Shown here: positions 49,100-58,871 of the stretch, in pieces
Layout of the letters: each line of letters starts with the position of its first letter
Numbering within the stretch: the first letter of the stretch is position 1
Assembly: GCF_030409945.1 (NCBI RefSeq)
Contig: NZ_JAUFQV010000014.1
Location: forward strand, 1-64,000
Length of the DNA stretch: 64,000 nt
Direction of reading: 5' to 3'
Source of the DNA: Vibrio tapetis subsp. quintayensis
GTDB lineage: Bacteria; Pseudomonadota; Gammaproteobacteria; Enterobacterales; Vibrionaceae
The notes under the pieces: model-generated
What the model was told of the DNA's origin: nothing
Database searches by the model: none
The model's input: the letters and a program-made list of their open reading frames with translations, nothing else
Translations under genes and position numbers: made by a program

Positions 49100-49945
49100 A
49101 TGACCATTACCAATATTAGCCAAACCAAAGCCTTTGGCGGTTGGCATAAACAATATAGCCACACAGCTCAGTCTCTCAATTGTGATATGCGATTTGCGAT
49201 TTACCTTCCGCCCAACGCCAGTAGTGACACCCCTGTTCCCGTACTTTATTGGTTGTCAGGATTGACCTGCACTGATGAAAATTTCATGCAAAAGTCCGGC
49301 GCTTTTAAAGCGGCAGCAGAGCTAGGTATTGCTATTGTCGCGCCAGATACTAGCCCTCGAGGTGAAGGGGTTGCCGACGACCCAGACGGCAGCTACGATT
49401 TAGGGCTTGGCGCTGGATTTTATGTCAATGCGACACAAAAGCCTTGGAGTGATCATTATCAGATGTACAGCTATGTGGTTGATGAGCTACCGAAGCTAAT
49501 CGAAGCCCATTTCCCGGTAAGCAATGTACGATCGATTGCGGGGCACAGCATGGGTGGTCATGGTGCACTGACTATAGGTCTAAGAAATTCAGACCACTAT
49601 CGATCTATTTCTGCATTCAGCCCAATTGTTCACCCAACGCATGTGCCTTGGGGACAAAAAGCGTTTCAAAACTACCTTGGCTCAAACCAAGAAACATGGA
49701 AGCAATATGATAGTTGTGAGCTTATCAAGTCATCACGCACCAACTTGCCGATCCTAATCGATCAAGGTGACAGAGATAACTTTTTGCTCGACCAACTTAA
49801 ACCACAATTTATTGTTGATGCGGCTAAGCAATCAGGTAGTGATATCACCTTAAGAATGCAACCTGGTTACGATCATAGTTACTTTTTCATCAGCAGTTTC
49901 ATTGAAGAGCACTTACGTTTTCATCATCAACATCTGAACGATTAA
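49100..49945 (+). CDS. fghA: S-formylglutathione hydrolase
   Basis: 281 residues from the ATG at 49100 (MTITNISQTKAFGGWHKQY). Esterase-D family: nucleophile Ser in AGHSMGGHGAL, Asp in LIDQGDRDNFL, His in GYDHSYFFISSFIEEH; LYWLSGLTCTDENFMQKSGA near the N-terminus is family-specific. It hydrolyses S-formylglutathione to formate and glutathione, the step after frmA. Confidence 0.97.
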   Translation: MTITNISQTKAFGGWHKQYSHTAQSLNCDMRFAIYLPPNASSDTPVPVLYWLSGLTCTDENFMQKSGAFKAAAELGIAIVAPDTSPRGEGVADDPDGSYDLGLGAGFYVNATQKPWSDHYQMYSYVVDELPKLIEAHFPVSNVRSIAGHSMGGHGALTIGLRNSDHYRSISAFSPIVHPTHVPWGQKAFQNYLGSNQETWKQYDSCELIKSSRTNLPILIDQGDRDNFLLDQLKPQFIVDAAKQSGSDITLRMQPGYDHSYFFISSFIEEHLRFHHQHLND

Positions 49946-49985
49946 TCCTACGGCTTATTTTTTAGATGGATCTTTCCGTGCATAC

Positions 49986-50016
49986 AAAAAAACCTCGCAT
50001 CACTGCGAGGTTTTTT
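49986..50016. terminator. Bidirectional terminator fghA / AbgT
   Basis: AAAAAAACCTCGCA-TCAC-TGCGAGGTTTTTT, symmetric with T-runs on both strands. Confidence 0.93.
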
Positions 50017-50032
50017 AGGTTAAAGCTTCACG

Positions 50033-51592
50033 CTACATAGTGTATGTGTACGGAGCTTGGATGCCTAGTGGAATACCTAGAGCCCAGTAACCTAGTAGGA
50101 AGATGGTCCAACCGATTAACATAGCAATCGAGAATGGCATCATTAATGAAGCAAGCGTACCAATACCCGTCGACTTCACGTAGCGCTGACAGTAAACAAC
50201 AACCAGAGGGAAGAACACCATTAGTGGTGAAATGATGTTAGAGACAGAATCACCGACACGGTAAGCTGCCTGAGATAGCTCAGGAGAAATGCCGACAGCC
50301 ATTAACATAGGCACTAGGATTGGACCAATCAATGCCCATTTAGCCGATGCAGAGCCAACCAACAGGTTAACGCAAGCAGTAAGTAGAATCATACCGACAA
50401 CCGTTGCTTGACCTGGAAGATCCATCGCCTTCAAACCTTCAGCGCCGTACAGAGCAAGCATAGTGCCAATGTTAGATTGAGCGAATGCTGATAGGAACTG
50501 AGCACAGAAGAACGACATTACAATGTATGCGCCCATCGTTGCCATTGTTTCAGACATTGCTTTAATGATGTCATTGCTGTTTTTGAACGTACCCGCAACT
50601 CGGCCATAGACGATGCCCGGGATAATGAACAAAATGAAGATCAGCGGAACAATCGACTTCATAACAGGCGCGCTGAACGACGTTAATTCACCCTCTGGCG
50701 AACGAAGTGCTGACGTTTCAGGCATCAGTGCTGCAATCAATAAACCAATACCCGCAACCATTGCCCAACCCGCATAACGGAATGCTTTTGATTCAATTGC
50801 GGTGAACGTACCAAGATCCGGTGCTACTTCAGCATCTTCATCAACTGGCGTTTTCGCTAAACGCGGTTCAATGATTTTCTCTGTTACGTACCAACCAATA
50901 CCAACAATCAAAATTGAAGATAAACCGGTAAAGAAAATATTTGCTAACGGGTTAATAACGTAAGTCGGGTCAAGTACTTGAGCAGCCGTTTGAGTAAAGC
51001 CAGCTAGAAGTGGATCAATACCTGACGGGATGAAGTTAGCAGAGAAACCACCAGAAACACCCGCAAATGCTGCAGCAATACCCGCTAATGGGTGACGACC
51101 CGCCGCGTGGAATATGATACCACCTAGTGGAATAACCAATACGTAGCCGGCATCCGCTGCGGTATGCGATACGATCGCTACTAAAATCAGCATCGGCGTT
51201 AGCAGTTTTGCTGGTGTGAAGTTAAGCATCTTCTTAAGGCCAGTTGTGATGAAGCCTGATGAGTCAGCAACACCAACACCTAACATAGCAACCAGAACAA
51301 TACCTAAAGGAGCAAAACTGGTAAACGTTGTCACCATATTCGCGAGGAAACTCGCAAGCGCTTCACCTGTTAGCAGGTTCTGAACAATAAGAGCTTCGCC
51401 AGTACGAGGGTTGATCAGATCAAAAGAAACATTAGAAAGTAATGCTGATGCAACCCAAACTATGACAAGTGCCCAAAAAAACAAGATTGCAGGATCGGGT
51501 ATTTTATTACCCGCTCGTTCTATACCGTTTAAAAACCTGTCCATCATTGACAGCTTTTCACTTTGTGCTTGCTTTACAGCTTCGTTACTCAT
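50033..51592 (-). CDS. AbgT-family transporter
   Basis: 519 residues from the ATG at 51592 (GAGG seven bases upstream). About 11-13 membrane helices; the family motifs SHTAADAGYVLVIPLGGIIFHAAGRHPLAG and GDSVSNIISPLMVFFPLV are present. E. coli AbgT imports p-aminobenzoyl-glutamate; some homologues (MtrF, YdaH) export sulfonamides. No abgA/abgB hydrolase is adjacent, so the substrate is uncertain. Monocistronic. Confidence 0.9.
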   Translation of the reverse strand: MSNEAVKQAQSEKLSMMDRFLNGIERAGNKIPDPAILFFWALVIVWVASALLSNVSFDLINPRTGEALIVQNLLTGEALASFLANMVTTFTSFAPLGIVLVAMLGVGVADSSGFITTGLKKMLNFTPAKLLTPMLILVAIVSHTAADAGYVLVIPLGGIIFHAAGRHPLAGIAAAFAGVSGGFSANFIPSGIDPLLAGFTQTAAQVLDPTYVINPLANIFFTGLSSILIVGIGWYVTEKIIEPRLAKTPVDEDAEVAPDLGTFTAIESKAFRYAGWAMVAGIGLLIAALMPETSALRSPEGELTSFSAPVMKSIVPLIFILFIIPGIVYGRVAGTFKNSNDIIKAMSETMATMGAYIVMSFFCAQFLSAFAQSNIGTMLALYGAEGLKAMDLPGQATVVGMILLTACVNLLVGSASAKWALIGPILVPMLMAVGISPELSQAAYRVGDSVSNIISPLMVFFPLVVVYCQRYVKSTGIGTLASLMMPFSIAMLIGWTIFLLGYWALGIPLGIQAPYTYTM

Positions 51593-51901
51593 TAGTAACC
51601 TCATTTTCGATGTTGTAATGTAAGAGCAGGTTTATATTTTTCTTATTGCTCAATTCGTCAATGACATATTCTAATTAATACCGATCAGAAAAGCACAAAA
51701 AACCATCCAAATATCCAATACCAGTCAAAAGTTTTTTCTTTGTTCATAATTTAGCAACAACATAAAAACAACAATTTAACTAGCACATATAATACGATAT
51801 ACAAAAAAGTTAACTGGGCCGATCGGTACTTATTTTAACACGCTAAAGCATACAAAATAACCATGACACAACAAGAACCACAAACTTACAATTTGTTACA
51901 T
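51593..51901. other. 309-base gap without a gene
   Basis: A/T-rich leader of the AbgT gene and downstream end of the pilin operon. The only notable motif is a CCGATCGG palindrome near 51819. No intrinsic terminator for the pilin operon is visible. Confidence 0.5.
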
Positions 51902-52330
51902 TTATTGAAATTCACTATGCTGAGATATCATAGTTTCGAGCGTCACTTGCTGCGTTACATCAAACCGATCTTGCCATGACGAAATGACGCGAACTCGCTT
52001 AATTGACTGCAGAGTACTACCTAAACCCGCTTCCACTTCCCAACGTACATGATAGCCGTCAAGGGTGATTACGCTATTATCGGCAATTGAACTGAATGCT
52101 ATGGTGTTATTCGCGCCACTGATAGACCGGGTTCGAAACCAGTGCATTTTACTTTGCGCTAAATCTAATGCGACCAAACTGCGGCTTGCATATTCAGATT
52201 GCACAGCTAATGTGTTTTGCATTTTTAGTAAGCCCAATACACCTACGCCCAACAACAGAAACGAAATTAGCACCTCAATAAGGCTGAAGCCACACTGCTT
52301 CTTATTTTTATAGTGTGTCTTAGAAATCAC
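51902..52330 (-). CDS. pilV: Type IV pilus minor pilin, PilV-like
   Basis: 142 residues. Prepilin signal KKQCG followed by FSLIEVLISFLLLGVGVLGLLKMQ, the PilV-type helix (pfam type IV pilin modification protein). PilD is expected to cleave after the glycine. The 5' end overlaps the upstream gene by 11 bases. Last gene of the fimT-pilW-pilX-pilV run. Symbol by similarity and position only. Confidence 0.8.
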   Translation of the reverse strand: MISKTHYKNKKQCGFSLIEVLISFLLLGVGVLGLLKMQNTLAVQSEYASRSLVALDLAQSKMHWFRTRSISGANNTIAFSSIADNSVITLDGYHVRWEVEAGLGSTLQSIKRVRVISSWQDRFDVTQQVTLETMISQHSEFQ

Positions 52331-53528
52331 GCCAACTCCCCTTTTGCCATCTTGGTTTTACCAATTTCGAGCGAGCGTGTTCTATAACATCTCGGTTGAA
52401 ACGCATGTTGTAAGAAGCATAAAAAAGTGAAAAATGTTCGGGAGAATCAAACAATTGACTGCCACTGAAATTGAATGCGCCGTGCTGGTAGAATGACGCG
52501 CTCGCAATATGTGCTTGAGCGAATAAAGAAGGAGTATGATTTAAATATGTATAGGCTTCAAAACCAGCCCAGTCGGATAGTTTAGGGGAATAATTGGTGT
52601 TGAAATGGACCATACTGCCTTTGAATATCGCCCCTCCTCCCATTAGCGACATTGGTCCATCATGAACCACCAATAAAACTCCATCTGTATTTTGAGAGGC
52701 TGCGGTAATGGCAGAGTAATCTGAAGCCTCAATTTCACAGCCCCCCTCCACCCAAACGAACTCGTGTCCCGCATTAATTTGGTCTGTGATTTTTTTGCCA
52801 CAATTAGCTAGTACTTTAGGCGCCCCACGGCCCTCTAAACGCTTAAATTTGCCGCCATCACGTACAGAGGCAAATTCATTAACTGGGACATTAAAATAGC
52901 TTTCGAAAGGTTTAACGTTCGCATTTTTGACGATATCGGAGCGAAAACTTGTTCCATTAGTCAGGTGGGTAGATACGCAATCTTTCCCTTGAGCATCAAA
53001 TCCCACCCATGGCACATCACCGTGGATCACGCCTTGATTAACCAAGCCTGCGGGTACATGCAACTTGTCTCGATAGGTAATGGCCGTACACTCCCAACCC
53101 GCAGACGTCAGCTTTCCGGGCTCCGGTGTTGAAATGGCTAAAGATGCATGCATAGCAATGTTTGCGCTCGATTGAATCGCCCCTTTTACCCCTCCTCCCA
53201 CGGACACATTCTTATTCACTCTCTGGTTCTTGAAAATCGACGTTAATTGGTAGACGCCTTCACTGACATCGGCTTTATTGACGGATATATCGGCGGCTCC
53301 TCCACATTGATGCCAACTATTTTGATTCCATTCTCCTGCTATCATTTGAGCAAATGCACACTCTAGCCCGCCCTCTGCCAGCCAACGTTGCTGCGCAGAC
53401 TGAACTTGGTTTTTGGCCATTTTTATTTGCAGGAATACGTGCCGATAACTGGCGAGTGACAACATCAACACCGCGACGAGCAATAAGCTCACTACCATTA
53501 AGCTAGATATTCCTTGCTGACGTTTCAT
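52320..53528 (-). CDS. Large PilX-like minor pilin
   Basis: 402 residues. Short leader MKRQQG, then ISSLMVVSLLLVAVLMLSLASYRHVFLQIKMAKNQVQSAQQRWLAEGG, a PilX-type N-terminal helix. It lacks the usual E5. At about twice the normal PilX length, it has a ~330-residue C-terminal domain with several cysteines and no recognised fold. Probably a pilus-tip component. Overlaps the upstream gene by four bases (ATGA). Confidence 0.75.
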   Translation of the reverse strand: MKRQQGISSLMVVSLLLVAVLMLSLASYRHVFLQIKMAKNQVQSAQQRWLAEGGLECAFAQMIAGEWNQNSWHQCGGAADISVNKADVSEGVYQLTSIFKNQRVNKNVSVGGGVKGAIQSSANIAMHASLAISTPEPGKLTSAGWECTAITYRDKLHVPAGLVNQGVIHGDVPWVGFDAQGKDCVSTHLTNGTSFRSDIVKNANVKPFESYFNVPVNEFASVRDGGKFKRLEGRGAPKVLANCGKKITDQINAGHEFVWVEGGCEIEASDYSAITAASQNTDGVLLVVHDGPMSLMGGGAIFKGSMVHFNTNYSPKLSDWAGFEAYTYLNHTPSLFAQAHIASASFYQHGAFNFSGSQLFDSPEHFSLFYASYNMRFNRDVIEHARSKLVKPRWQKGSWRDF

Positions 53529-54121
53529 TGCCAGTTCCTTTGCTTAATCGACGTTGTCATTGTGTGTGGGTAACTGCCATCTCGTAACGAGGCAGAAAGA
53601 GAAATGGATAAGAATGCAGAACTGACAGAACTACCTAGATCAGCCTGCTCAATAGAGAAATCGGTCACTTTTATTTTGTTTTGATCCATAAAGTGAAAAT
53701 ACACATTACAGCTATCAACACTTTCTACTTGAGCTCTGTTGGAAGTACAGACTTTCACGGACTCATCGACAAACTTAAAAAAAACGTTTTCAAAGTCATG
53801 ACCGTCAAAATAGCTGTAAGCAATAGATGAAGATGTTGTGTGCCAAACACGGCTTGCACCCGATAAAATGGTCACATGGGCCGCTGACAAAGGACGAAAC
53901 CCAGCTCGTTGAGCATCCCTCGCCATGTAACTCAACGTATTTCGCATGCTCTGTAGTACCACCAGCTCTTGACTGCGTTGGTTCGCATATTTGGCACCTG
54001 CTAAATAGACGCTGCCGATGCTCGAAATGGCAATCAAACTCAACGACGAAGCAATGAGGAACTCAATTAACGAACTGCCAACTTGCCGTGAATGCTTAGC
54101 ACTTGTCATAGCCATACCCAT
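53525..54121 (-). CDS. pilW: Type IV pilus minor pilin, PilW-like
   Basis: 198 residues. Leader ...RQVG then SSLIEFLIASSLSLIAISSIGSVYLAGAKYANQRSQEL. The N-terminal helix has the E5 position kept (SSLIE) and is PilW-like. The start at 54121 has a G-rich Shine-Dalgarno ten bases upstream; downstream ATGs at 54115 and 54109 are alternatives. Overlaps fimT by 26 bases. Confidence 0.8.
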   Translation of the reverse strand: MGMAMTSAKHSRQVGSSLIEFLIASSLSLIAISSIGSVYLAGAKYANQRSQELVVLQSMRNTLSYMARDAQRAGFRPLSAAHVTILSGASRVWHTTSSSIAYSYFDGHDFENVFFKFVDESVKVCTSNRAQVESVDSCNVYFHFMDQNKIKVTDFSIEQADLGSSVSSAFLSISLSASLRDGSYPHTMTTSIKQRNWQ

Positions 54122-54596
54122 TTTGGCTTACCCCGCATAACCTAATACGGCCAGTAACTGAATGAGCCACTAACTTGAGTCCTTTCAAATCGTTCTCAGA
54201 CAAACCAAATTCAAAATTGCCATTTTGTTGAACCTTACCCGTCACACCACCGACTTTGAACCTATCATTAGTAAAATTACTATTAACAAACAATCGCTTG
54301 TATGACTTCCCAGATAATTGACTGATCGTGTCACTCGTTGCTAAATCCTCCAGATGTAAGCTCAGTGTCCACTCATCATTTCGATTGCCTGAACGCTTGA
54401 AAAAACAATAAAGGTCACGATTTCTAAATACAGCTTCAGATCGAGACTGAGCGAAGAAAGAATACAAATCGTTTGCAAATCCTTTCATCTCATTTTTCTC
54501 TACTATCTGCCTATACTGTGGGGCGACCCCAGCAGTTAATGCCCCCATAATAATGAGCATTACCAGCACTTCAATAAGCGTAAAACCGCGAGTCAT
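54096..54596 (-). CDS. fimT: Type IV pilus minor pilin, FimT/GspH-like
   Basis: 166 residues from the ATG at 54596 (MTRG|FTLIEVLVMLIIMGALTAGVAPQY). The very short leader and FTLIEV are canonical; the C-terminal region resembles GspH/FimT. FimT-like minor pilins bind DNA during uptake in some naturally competent bacteria. It heads the minor-pilin run, and pilE is divergent ~124 bases away. Confidence 0.82.
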   Translation of the reverse strand: MTRGFTLIEVLVMLIIMGALTAGVAPQYRQIVEKNEMKGFANDLYSFFAQSRSEAVFRNRDLYCFFKRSGNRNDEWTLSLHLEDLATSDTISQLSGKSYKRLFVNSNFTNDRFKVGGVTGKVQQNGNFEFGLSENDLKGLKLVAHSVTGRIRLCGVSQNGYGYDKC

Positions 54597-54719
54597 TTCC
54601 CATAACCTTATGAAACATTCCACATAAACAAAAATGCACTTGCGCGAATGCTAACACCCCATAAAAATGAAGACCTATGTTTGATGGAAGTGTTGGAAAT
54701 GATTCGAATAAATGTATGT

Positions 54720-55109
54720 ATGAAAACCGCAATACAACAAAAAGGAATGACATTACTCGAAACCCTGATTGCCCTAGCCATCGTAGGGATCATCTCGATG
54801 ATCGCTTATCCATCTTATAGCCAGTACGTTTACAAAGGGCACCGCCACCAAGCGATGACCGATCTGATAAAAATCCAGCTTGAACTGGAAAACCATTTCG
54901 ATACCAGTTATCAATGGAACCACATCATATCCGGTAGCCAATGCTTACTTTGCGAAACGAGTACCGATAGATACCACTTTGCTGTGACCAGTGCTGGGGG
55001 GTACACCATCGTCGCGACGCCACAATCAACCAAGGGGCAAAGTAACGATCAATGCGGGAGCTTAACGTTAAAAGCAAACGGGGAAAAACGGCCTGAGGCG
55101 TGTTGGTAA
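54720..55109 (+). CDS. pilE: Type IV pilin-like protein, PilE-like
   Basis: 129 residues from the ATG at 54720 (MKTAIQQKG|MTLLETLIALAIVGIISMIAYPSYSQYV); cleavage after G9 leaves N-methyl-Met. It has the E5 residue and PilE-like C-terminal cysteines (SQCLLCETST, DQCGSL). In V. cholerae the equivalent minor-pilin cluster (VC0857-VC0862) beside dnaJ supports the DNA-uptake pilus. ATG 54699 is an alternative start. Confidence 0.82.
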   Translation: MKTAIQQKGMTLLETLIALAIVGIISMIAYPSYSQYVYKGHRHQAMTDLIKIQLELENHFDTSYQWNHIISGSQCLLCETSTDRYHFAVTSAGGYTIVATPQSTKGQSNDQCGSLTLKANGEKRPEACW

Positions 55110-55146
55110 AGTTAAAAAGTGAAGTAAATTCGGTATTCTTTTTCCA

Positions 55147-55180
55147 AAAAAAAACCGAGCTAAAATTAGCTCGGTTTTTT
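55147..55180. terminator. Bidirectional terminator pilE / dnaJ
   Basis: AAAACCGAGCTAA-AAT-TAGCTCGGTTTTTT with an A-run on the left, between converging pilE and dnaJ. Confidence 0.92.
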
Positions 55181-55198
55181 AATTAACATAAATTTTGA

Positions 55199-56344
55199 TT
55201 AGCTAGTTAGGTCATCGAAGAACTTCTTCACGCCTTTAAAGAAACCATCTGATTTCGGGTTATGTTTATTACCCGCTTCACCACCACAGGTTTCTTCAAA
55301 CTCTTTAAGTAGCTCTTTCTGACGAGCACTTAGTTTCACTGGTGTTTCGATAACCAATTTAACAATTAAGTCACCCATTGCGCCGCCACGAACTCCCTTA
55401 ACGCCCTTGCCACGCATGCGGAACATACGACCAGTTTGGGTTTCAGACGGTACTTTCAGGCTTACACGGCCATCTAGTGTTGGGACTTCAACTTCACCAC
55501 CAAGTGCCGCTTGAGCAAAGCTTACTGGTACTTCACAGTACAAGTTGCTGCCGTCACGCTCAAAAATGTGGTGTTCACGGACGTGAACTTGAACATACAA
55601 GTCACCCGCTGGTGCGCCCATTTCTCCGGCTTCACCTTCACCAGAAAGACGAATGCGATCGCCAGTATCTACGCCAGCAGGGATCTTAACATTAAGCGTC
55701 TTAGTCTTCTGCTTACGGCCTTGACCGTGGCATGAGTTACAAGGATCTTTAATGATTTTGCCTTTACCATGACAGGTAGGACACGTCTGCTGTACAGCGA
55801 AGAAACCTTGACGCATTTGAACTTGACCATGACCATGACACGTACCACATGTCGTCGCAGATGAACCTTTTTTAGCGCCACTGCCGTCACAAGTATCACA
55901 CTCAACAAGAGTTGGTACTTCAATTTCTTTAGAACAACCGCGTACGGCTTCTTCTAATGATAGTTCCATGTTGTAGCGTAAATCCGCACCACGTTGAGCA
56001 CGAGATTGACCACCACCACGGCGACCGCCACCAAAAATATCACCAAAAACATCGCCAAAAATATCGCCGAAGTCGCCCTGACCATGGCCACCGTGACCAC
56101 CACCAAAACCGCCGCCTTGTTCAAAAGCAGCATGCCCGTATTGGTCGTACGCGGCTTTTTTCTGGCCATCAGTTAGAATTTCGTACGCTTCTTTTACTTC
56201 TTTAAACTTCTCCGCTGAAGATTCATCACCCTGATTACGGTCTGGGTGAAATTTCATCGCAAGACGTTTGTACGCCTTTTTAATATCGCGCTCTGATGCA
56301 TCGCGGGCAACGCCTAATACTTCGTAAAAATCACGTTTTGACAT
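55199..56344 (-). CDS. dnaJ: Chaperone DnaJ
   Basis: 381 residues. J domain with HPD (H33-D35 in [10 protein letters not shown]), a G/F-rich linker, four CxxCxGxG zinc repeats ([32 protein letters not shown]) and the C-terminal substrate-binding domain. It delivers clients to DnaK and stimulates its ATPase. It lies 338 bases after dnaK in the same direction; that gap holds a GC-rich hairpin and a heptad array. Confidence 0.97.
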   Translation of the reverse strand: MSKRDFYEVLGVARDASERDIKKAYKRLAMKFHPDRNQGDESSAEKFKEVKEAYEILTDGQKKAAYDQYGHAAFEQGGGFGGGHGGHGQGDFGDIFGDVFGDIFGGGRRGGGQSRAQRGADLRYNMELSLEEAVRGCSKEIEVPTLVECDTCDGSGAKKGSSATTCGTCHGHGQVQMRQGFFAVQQTCPTCHGKGKIIKDPCNSCHGQGRKQKTKTLNVKIPAGVDTGDRIRLSGEGEAGEMGAPAGDLYVQVHVREHHIFERDGSNLYCEVPVSFAQAALGGEVEVPTLDGRVSLKVPSETQTGRMFRMRGKGVKGVRGGAMGDLIVKLVIETPVKLSARQKELLKEFEETCGGEAGNKHNPKSDGFFKGVKKFFDDLTS

Positions 56345-56399
56345 GTTCTAAATCACCAATTTTTTTCTACAAGTGAAACACTTCACTCGCGTGTTTGTA

Positions 56400-56510
56400 T
56401 CAATCTAGATGAGAAAAGTACTAAAGGCTAAGTGCGAAAAGCGAAGTATTAAAAGCTCTACTACTTAGAACTTCGTATTTAGTACTTCGCACTTCACTCA
56501 TCTAGATTGA
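56400..56510. repeat. Heptad array within 14-base inverted repeats, dnaK-dnaJ gap
   Basis: TCAATCTAGATGAG (56400-56413) and its exact inverse CTCATCTAGATTGA (56497-56510) enclose 83 bases of degenerate heptads. Read from the left these are GTACTAA, AGGCTAA, GTGCGAA, AAGCGAA, GTATTAA, and then the inverse set. The whole can fold into one long hairpin. The CAATCTAGAT ends recur at 36472. Confidence 0.9.
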
Positions 56511-56526
56511 TTCGTTATTTACAAGA

Positions 56527-56560
56527 TTGCGGGCGTTTGAGTTTCCTCGAACGCCCGCAA
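56527..56560 (-). terminator. GC-rich hairpin after dnaK
   Basis: Perfect 11-base stem TTGCGGGCGTT/AACGCCCGCAA ~125 bases after the dnaK stop, without a U-tract. Could be a partial terminator or processing/stability element setting the dnaK:dnaJ ratio. Confidence 0.5.
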
Positions 56561-56682
56561 GACTATAATCGAAAGATCGATTTTTCTAAGCTAGAACGAT
56601 TCAGTTCAAGAAGAAGGCACGGAGCTTACAAGTGTAAGTGAGCACCTTCGACGCAGAAATGACTCGTTATAGCGACGAAAAA

Positions 56683-58593
56683 TTATTTCTTGTCTTCTTT
56701 CACTTCTTCAAACTCAGCATCAACAACATCGTCGTCTTGCTTAGGTTGTTCGCCTGCTTCAGCGCCTTCAGCTTGTTGAGCTTGTTGCTGTGCCATTTCC
56801 ATCAGCTTTTGAGCTGCAGTCATAAGCGCTTGAACTTTTGTGTCGATAGCTTCTTTGTCGTCGCCACTCTTCACATCTTCAAGTTCTTTGATTGCTGCTT
56901 CAATTTTCTCTTTCTCTTCAGCAGGAAGTGCTTCACCAGCTTCATCCATTTGCTTACGAGTACCGTGGATCATTTGGTCAGCTTGGTTACGAGTAGTCAC
57001 TAGCTCTTCGAACTTTTTGTCCGCGTCTTTGTTAGCTTCTGCTTCTTGAACCATTTTTTCGATATCTTCGTCGCTTAGGCCGCCAGAAGCTTGGATAGTG
57101 ATCTTCTGCTCTTTACCTGTTGACTTGTCTTTCGCAGATACGTGAAGGATACCATCCGCATCTAGGTCGAAAGTTACTTCGATTTGTGGCATACCACGTG
57201 GTGCAGCTTGAATGCCTTCTAGGTTAAATTGACCTAGAGACTTGTTGTAGCTAGCTTGCTTACGCTCACCTTGAAGAACGTGGATAGTTACCGCGTTTTG
57301 GTTATCTTCAGCAGTAGAGAACACTTGGTTCGCTTTAGTAGGAACCGTTGTGTTTTTCTCAACTAGAGCCGTCATTACACCGCCCATAGTTTCGATACCT
57401 AGAGAAAGTGGCGTAACGTCTAGTAGAAGAACGTCTTTCACTTCACCAGCAAGAACACCACCTTGAACGGCCGCGCCCATCGCTACTGCTTCATCAGGGT
57501 TAACGTCTTTACGAGCTTCTTTACCGAAGAATTCAGCTACTTTAGCTTGAACCATAGGCATACGTGTTTGACCACCAACTAGGATAACGTCAGTGATTTC
57601 GCCAACAGACAGTTCAGAATCCGCTAGAGCAACTTTTAGAGGCTCAAGAGAACGTTGAACTAGGTCTTCAACTAGAGATTCTAGCTTCGCACGTGTCACT
57701 TTAACGTTCATGTGCTTAGGACCAGTTGCATCAGCAGTAACGTAAGGTAGGTTTACGTCAGTCTGTTGTGTAGAAGAAAGCTCGATTTTCGCTTTTTCTG
57801 CTGCTTCTTTAACACGCTGCATAGCAAGAGGATCATTCTTAAGATTGATGCCTTGCTCTTTTTTGAACTCATCTACTAGGTAATTGATCATGCGGTTATC
57901 AAAGTCTTCACCACCAAGGTGCGTATCACCGTTAGTTGCTAGTACTTCAAAAGTTTGCTCGCCATCAACGTTGTCGATTTCGATGATTGAGATATCAAAC
58001 GTACCACCACCAAGGTCGTATACCGCGATAGTACGGTCGCCTTCTTGCTTGTCTAGGCCGTAAGCTAGAGCAGCAGCAGTTGGTTCGTTGATGATACGCT
58101 TAACATCAAGACCTGCGATGCGACCTGCATCTTTAGTCGCTTGACGTTGTGCATCGTTAAAGTAAGCAGGAACAGTAACAACTGCGCCAGTTACTTCTTC
58201 GCCTAGGAAATCTTCAGCTGTTTTCTTCATTTTCTTCAGAATTTCAGCAGAAACCTGAGGAGCAGCCATTTTTTGGCCTTTCGCTTCAACCCAAGCATCA
58301 CCGTTGTCTGCTTTTACAATTTTGTAAGGCATGATTTCGATGTCGCGCTGAACTTCTTCGTCTTCAAAACGACGACCGATAAGACGCTTAATTGCATATA
58401 ACGTGTTTTCAGGGTTTGTAACCGCTTGACGTTTTGCAGGTTGACCTACTAGCGTTTCGCCATCTGTGTATGCGACTACCGATGCGGTTGTACGCTCGCC
58501 TTCAGCATTTTCAATTACACGTGGTGCGTCACCGTCTAGAACAGAAACACAAGAGTTAGTAGTACCTAAATCAATACCAATGATTTTACCCAT
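56683..58593 (-). CDS. dnaK: Chaperone DnaK (Hsp70)
   Basis: 636 residues. Nucleotide-binding domain starts [17 protein letters not shown], with [18 protein letters not shown] and the linker [16 protein letters not shown]; substrate domain and helical lid follow, ending in an acidic tail [17 protein letters not shown]-driven folding of client proteins with DnaJ and GrpE. A sigma-32-type promoter lies ~115 bases upstream. Confidence 0.98.
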   Translation of the reverse strand: MGKIIGIDLGTTNSCVSVLDGDAPRVIENAEGERTTASVVAYTDGETLVGQPAKRQAVTNPENTLYAIKRLIGRRFEDEEVQRDIEIMPYKIVKADNGDAWVEAKGQKMAAPQVSAEILKKMKKTAEDFLGEEVTGAVVTVPAYFNDAQRQATKDAGRIAGLDVKRIINEPTAAALAYGLDKQEGDRTIAVYDLGGGTFDISIIEIDNVDGEQTFEVLATNGDTHLGGEDFDNRMINYLVDEFKKEQGINLKNDPLAMQRVKEAAEKAKIELSSTQQTDVNLPYVTADATGPKHMNVKVTRAKLESLVEDLVQRSLEPLKVALADSELSVGEITDVILVGGQTRMPMVQAKVAEFFGKEARKDVNPDEAVAMGAAVQGGVLAGEVKDVLLLDVTPLSLGIETMGGVMTALVEKNTTVPTKANQVFSTAEDNQNAVTIHVLQGERKQASYNKSLGQFNLEGIQAAPRGMPQIEVTFDLDADGILHVSAKDKSTGKEQKITIQASGGLSDEDIEKMVQEAEANKDADKKFEELVTTRNQADQMIHGTRKQMDEAGEALPAEEKEKIEAAIKELEDVKSGDDKEAIDTKVQALMTAAQKLMEMAQQQAQQAEGAEAGEQPKQDDDVVDAEFEEVKEDKK

Positions 58594-58706
58594 CAGGCCA
58601 TCTCCAAAAAATCTAATATTATTTTGCTATACCCCCTAAAGTGGGGGAGGACAAATAGGGATTCAACCCCCTACTCGCAAATATGTTTGCTTCGTGTATG
58701 CACCAT

Positions 58707-58734
58707 AAATAAGGGCGACAAGCACCTTTTCAAG
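58707..58734 (-). promoter_or_regulatory. Sigma-32 heat-shock promoter of dnaK
   Basis: On the minus strand CTTGAAA (58728-58734), 12 bases, then CCCTTATTT (58707-58715). The -35 is perfect and the -10 near consensus. The long leader to the ATG contains a CCCCCACTTTAGGGGG hairpin just upstream of the ribosome-binding site. Confidence 0.75.
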
Positions 58735-58797
58735 GGCAAGGTGAAAAAAAATCGCCTTTTTTTACGACAAAATCGAAAATAATGGCTTGGTAACAAT

Positions 58798-58822
58798 AAA
58801 AAGAGGCCACTTAGGCCTCTTT
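58798..58822 (-). terminator. Terminator of the DAACS transporter gene
   Basis: AAAGAGGCC-ACTTA-GGCCTCTTT followed by a T-run on the minus strand. Confidence 0.85.
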
Positions 58823-58871
58823 ATTGTAAAAATCTTTCCATGTTTGCATCGAAAAACGATGACCTATTCGG

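Noticed and set aside
56638..57003. 121-codon plus-strand frame at the dnaK 3' end
   Set aside because: Phe/Leu-rich translation of the complement of the acidic DnaK tail; not a gene.
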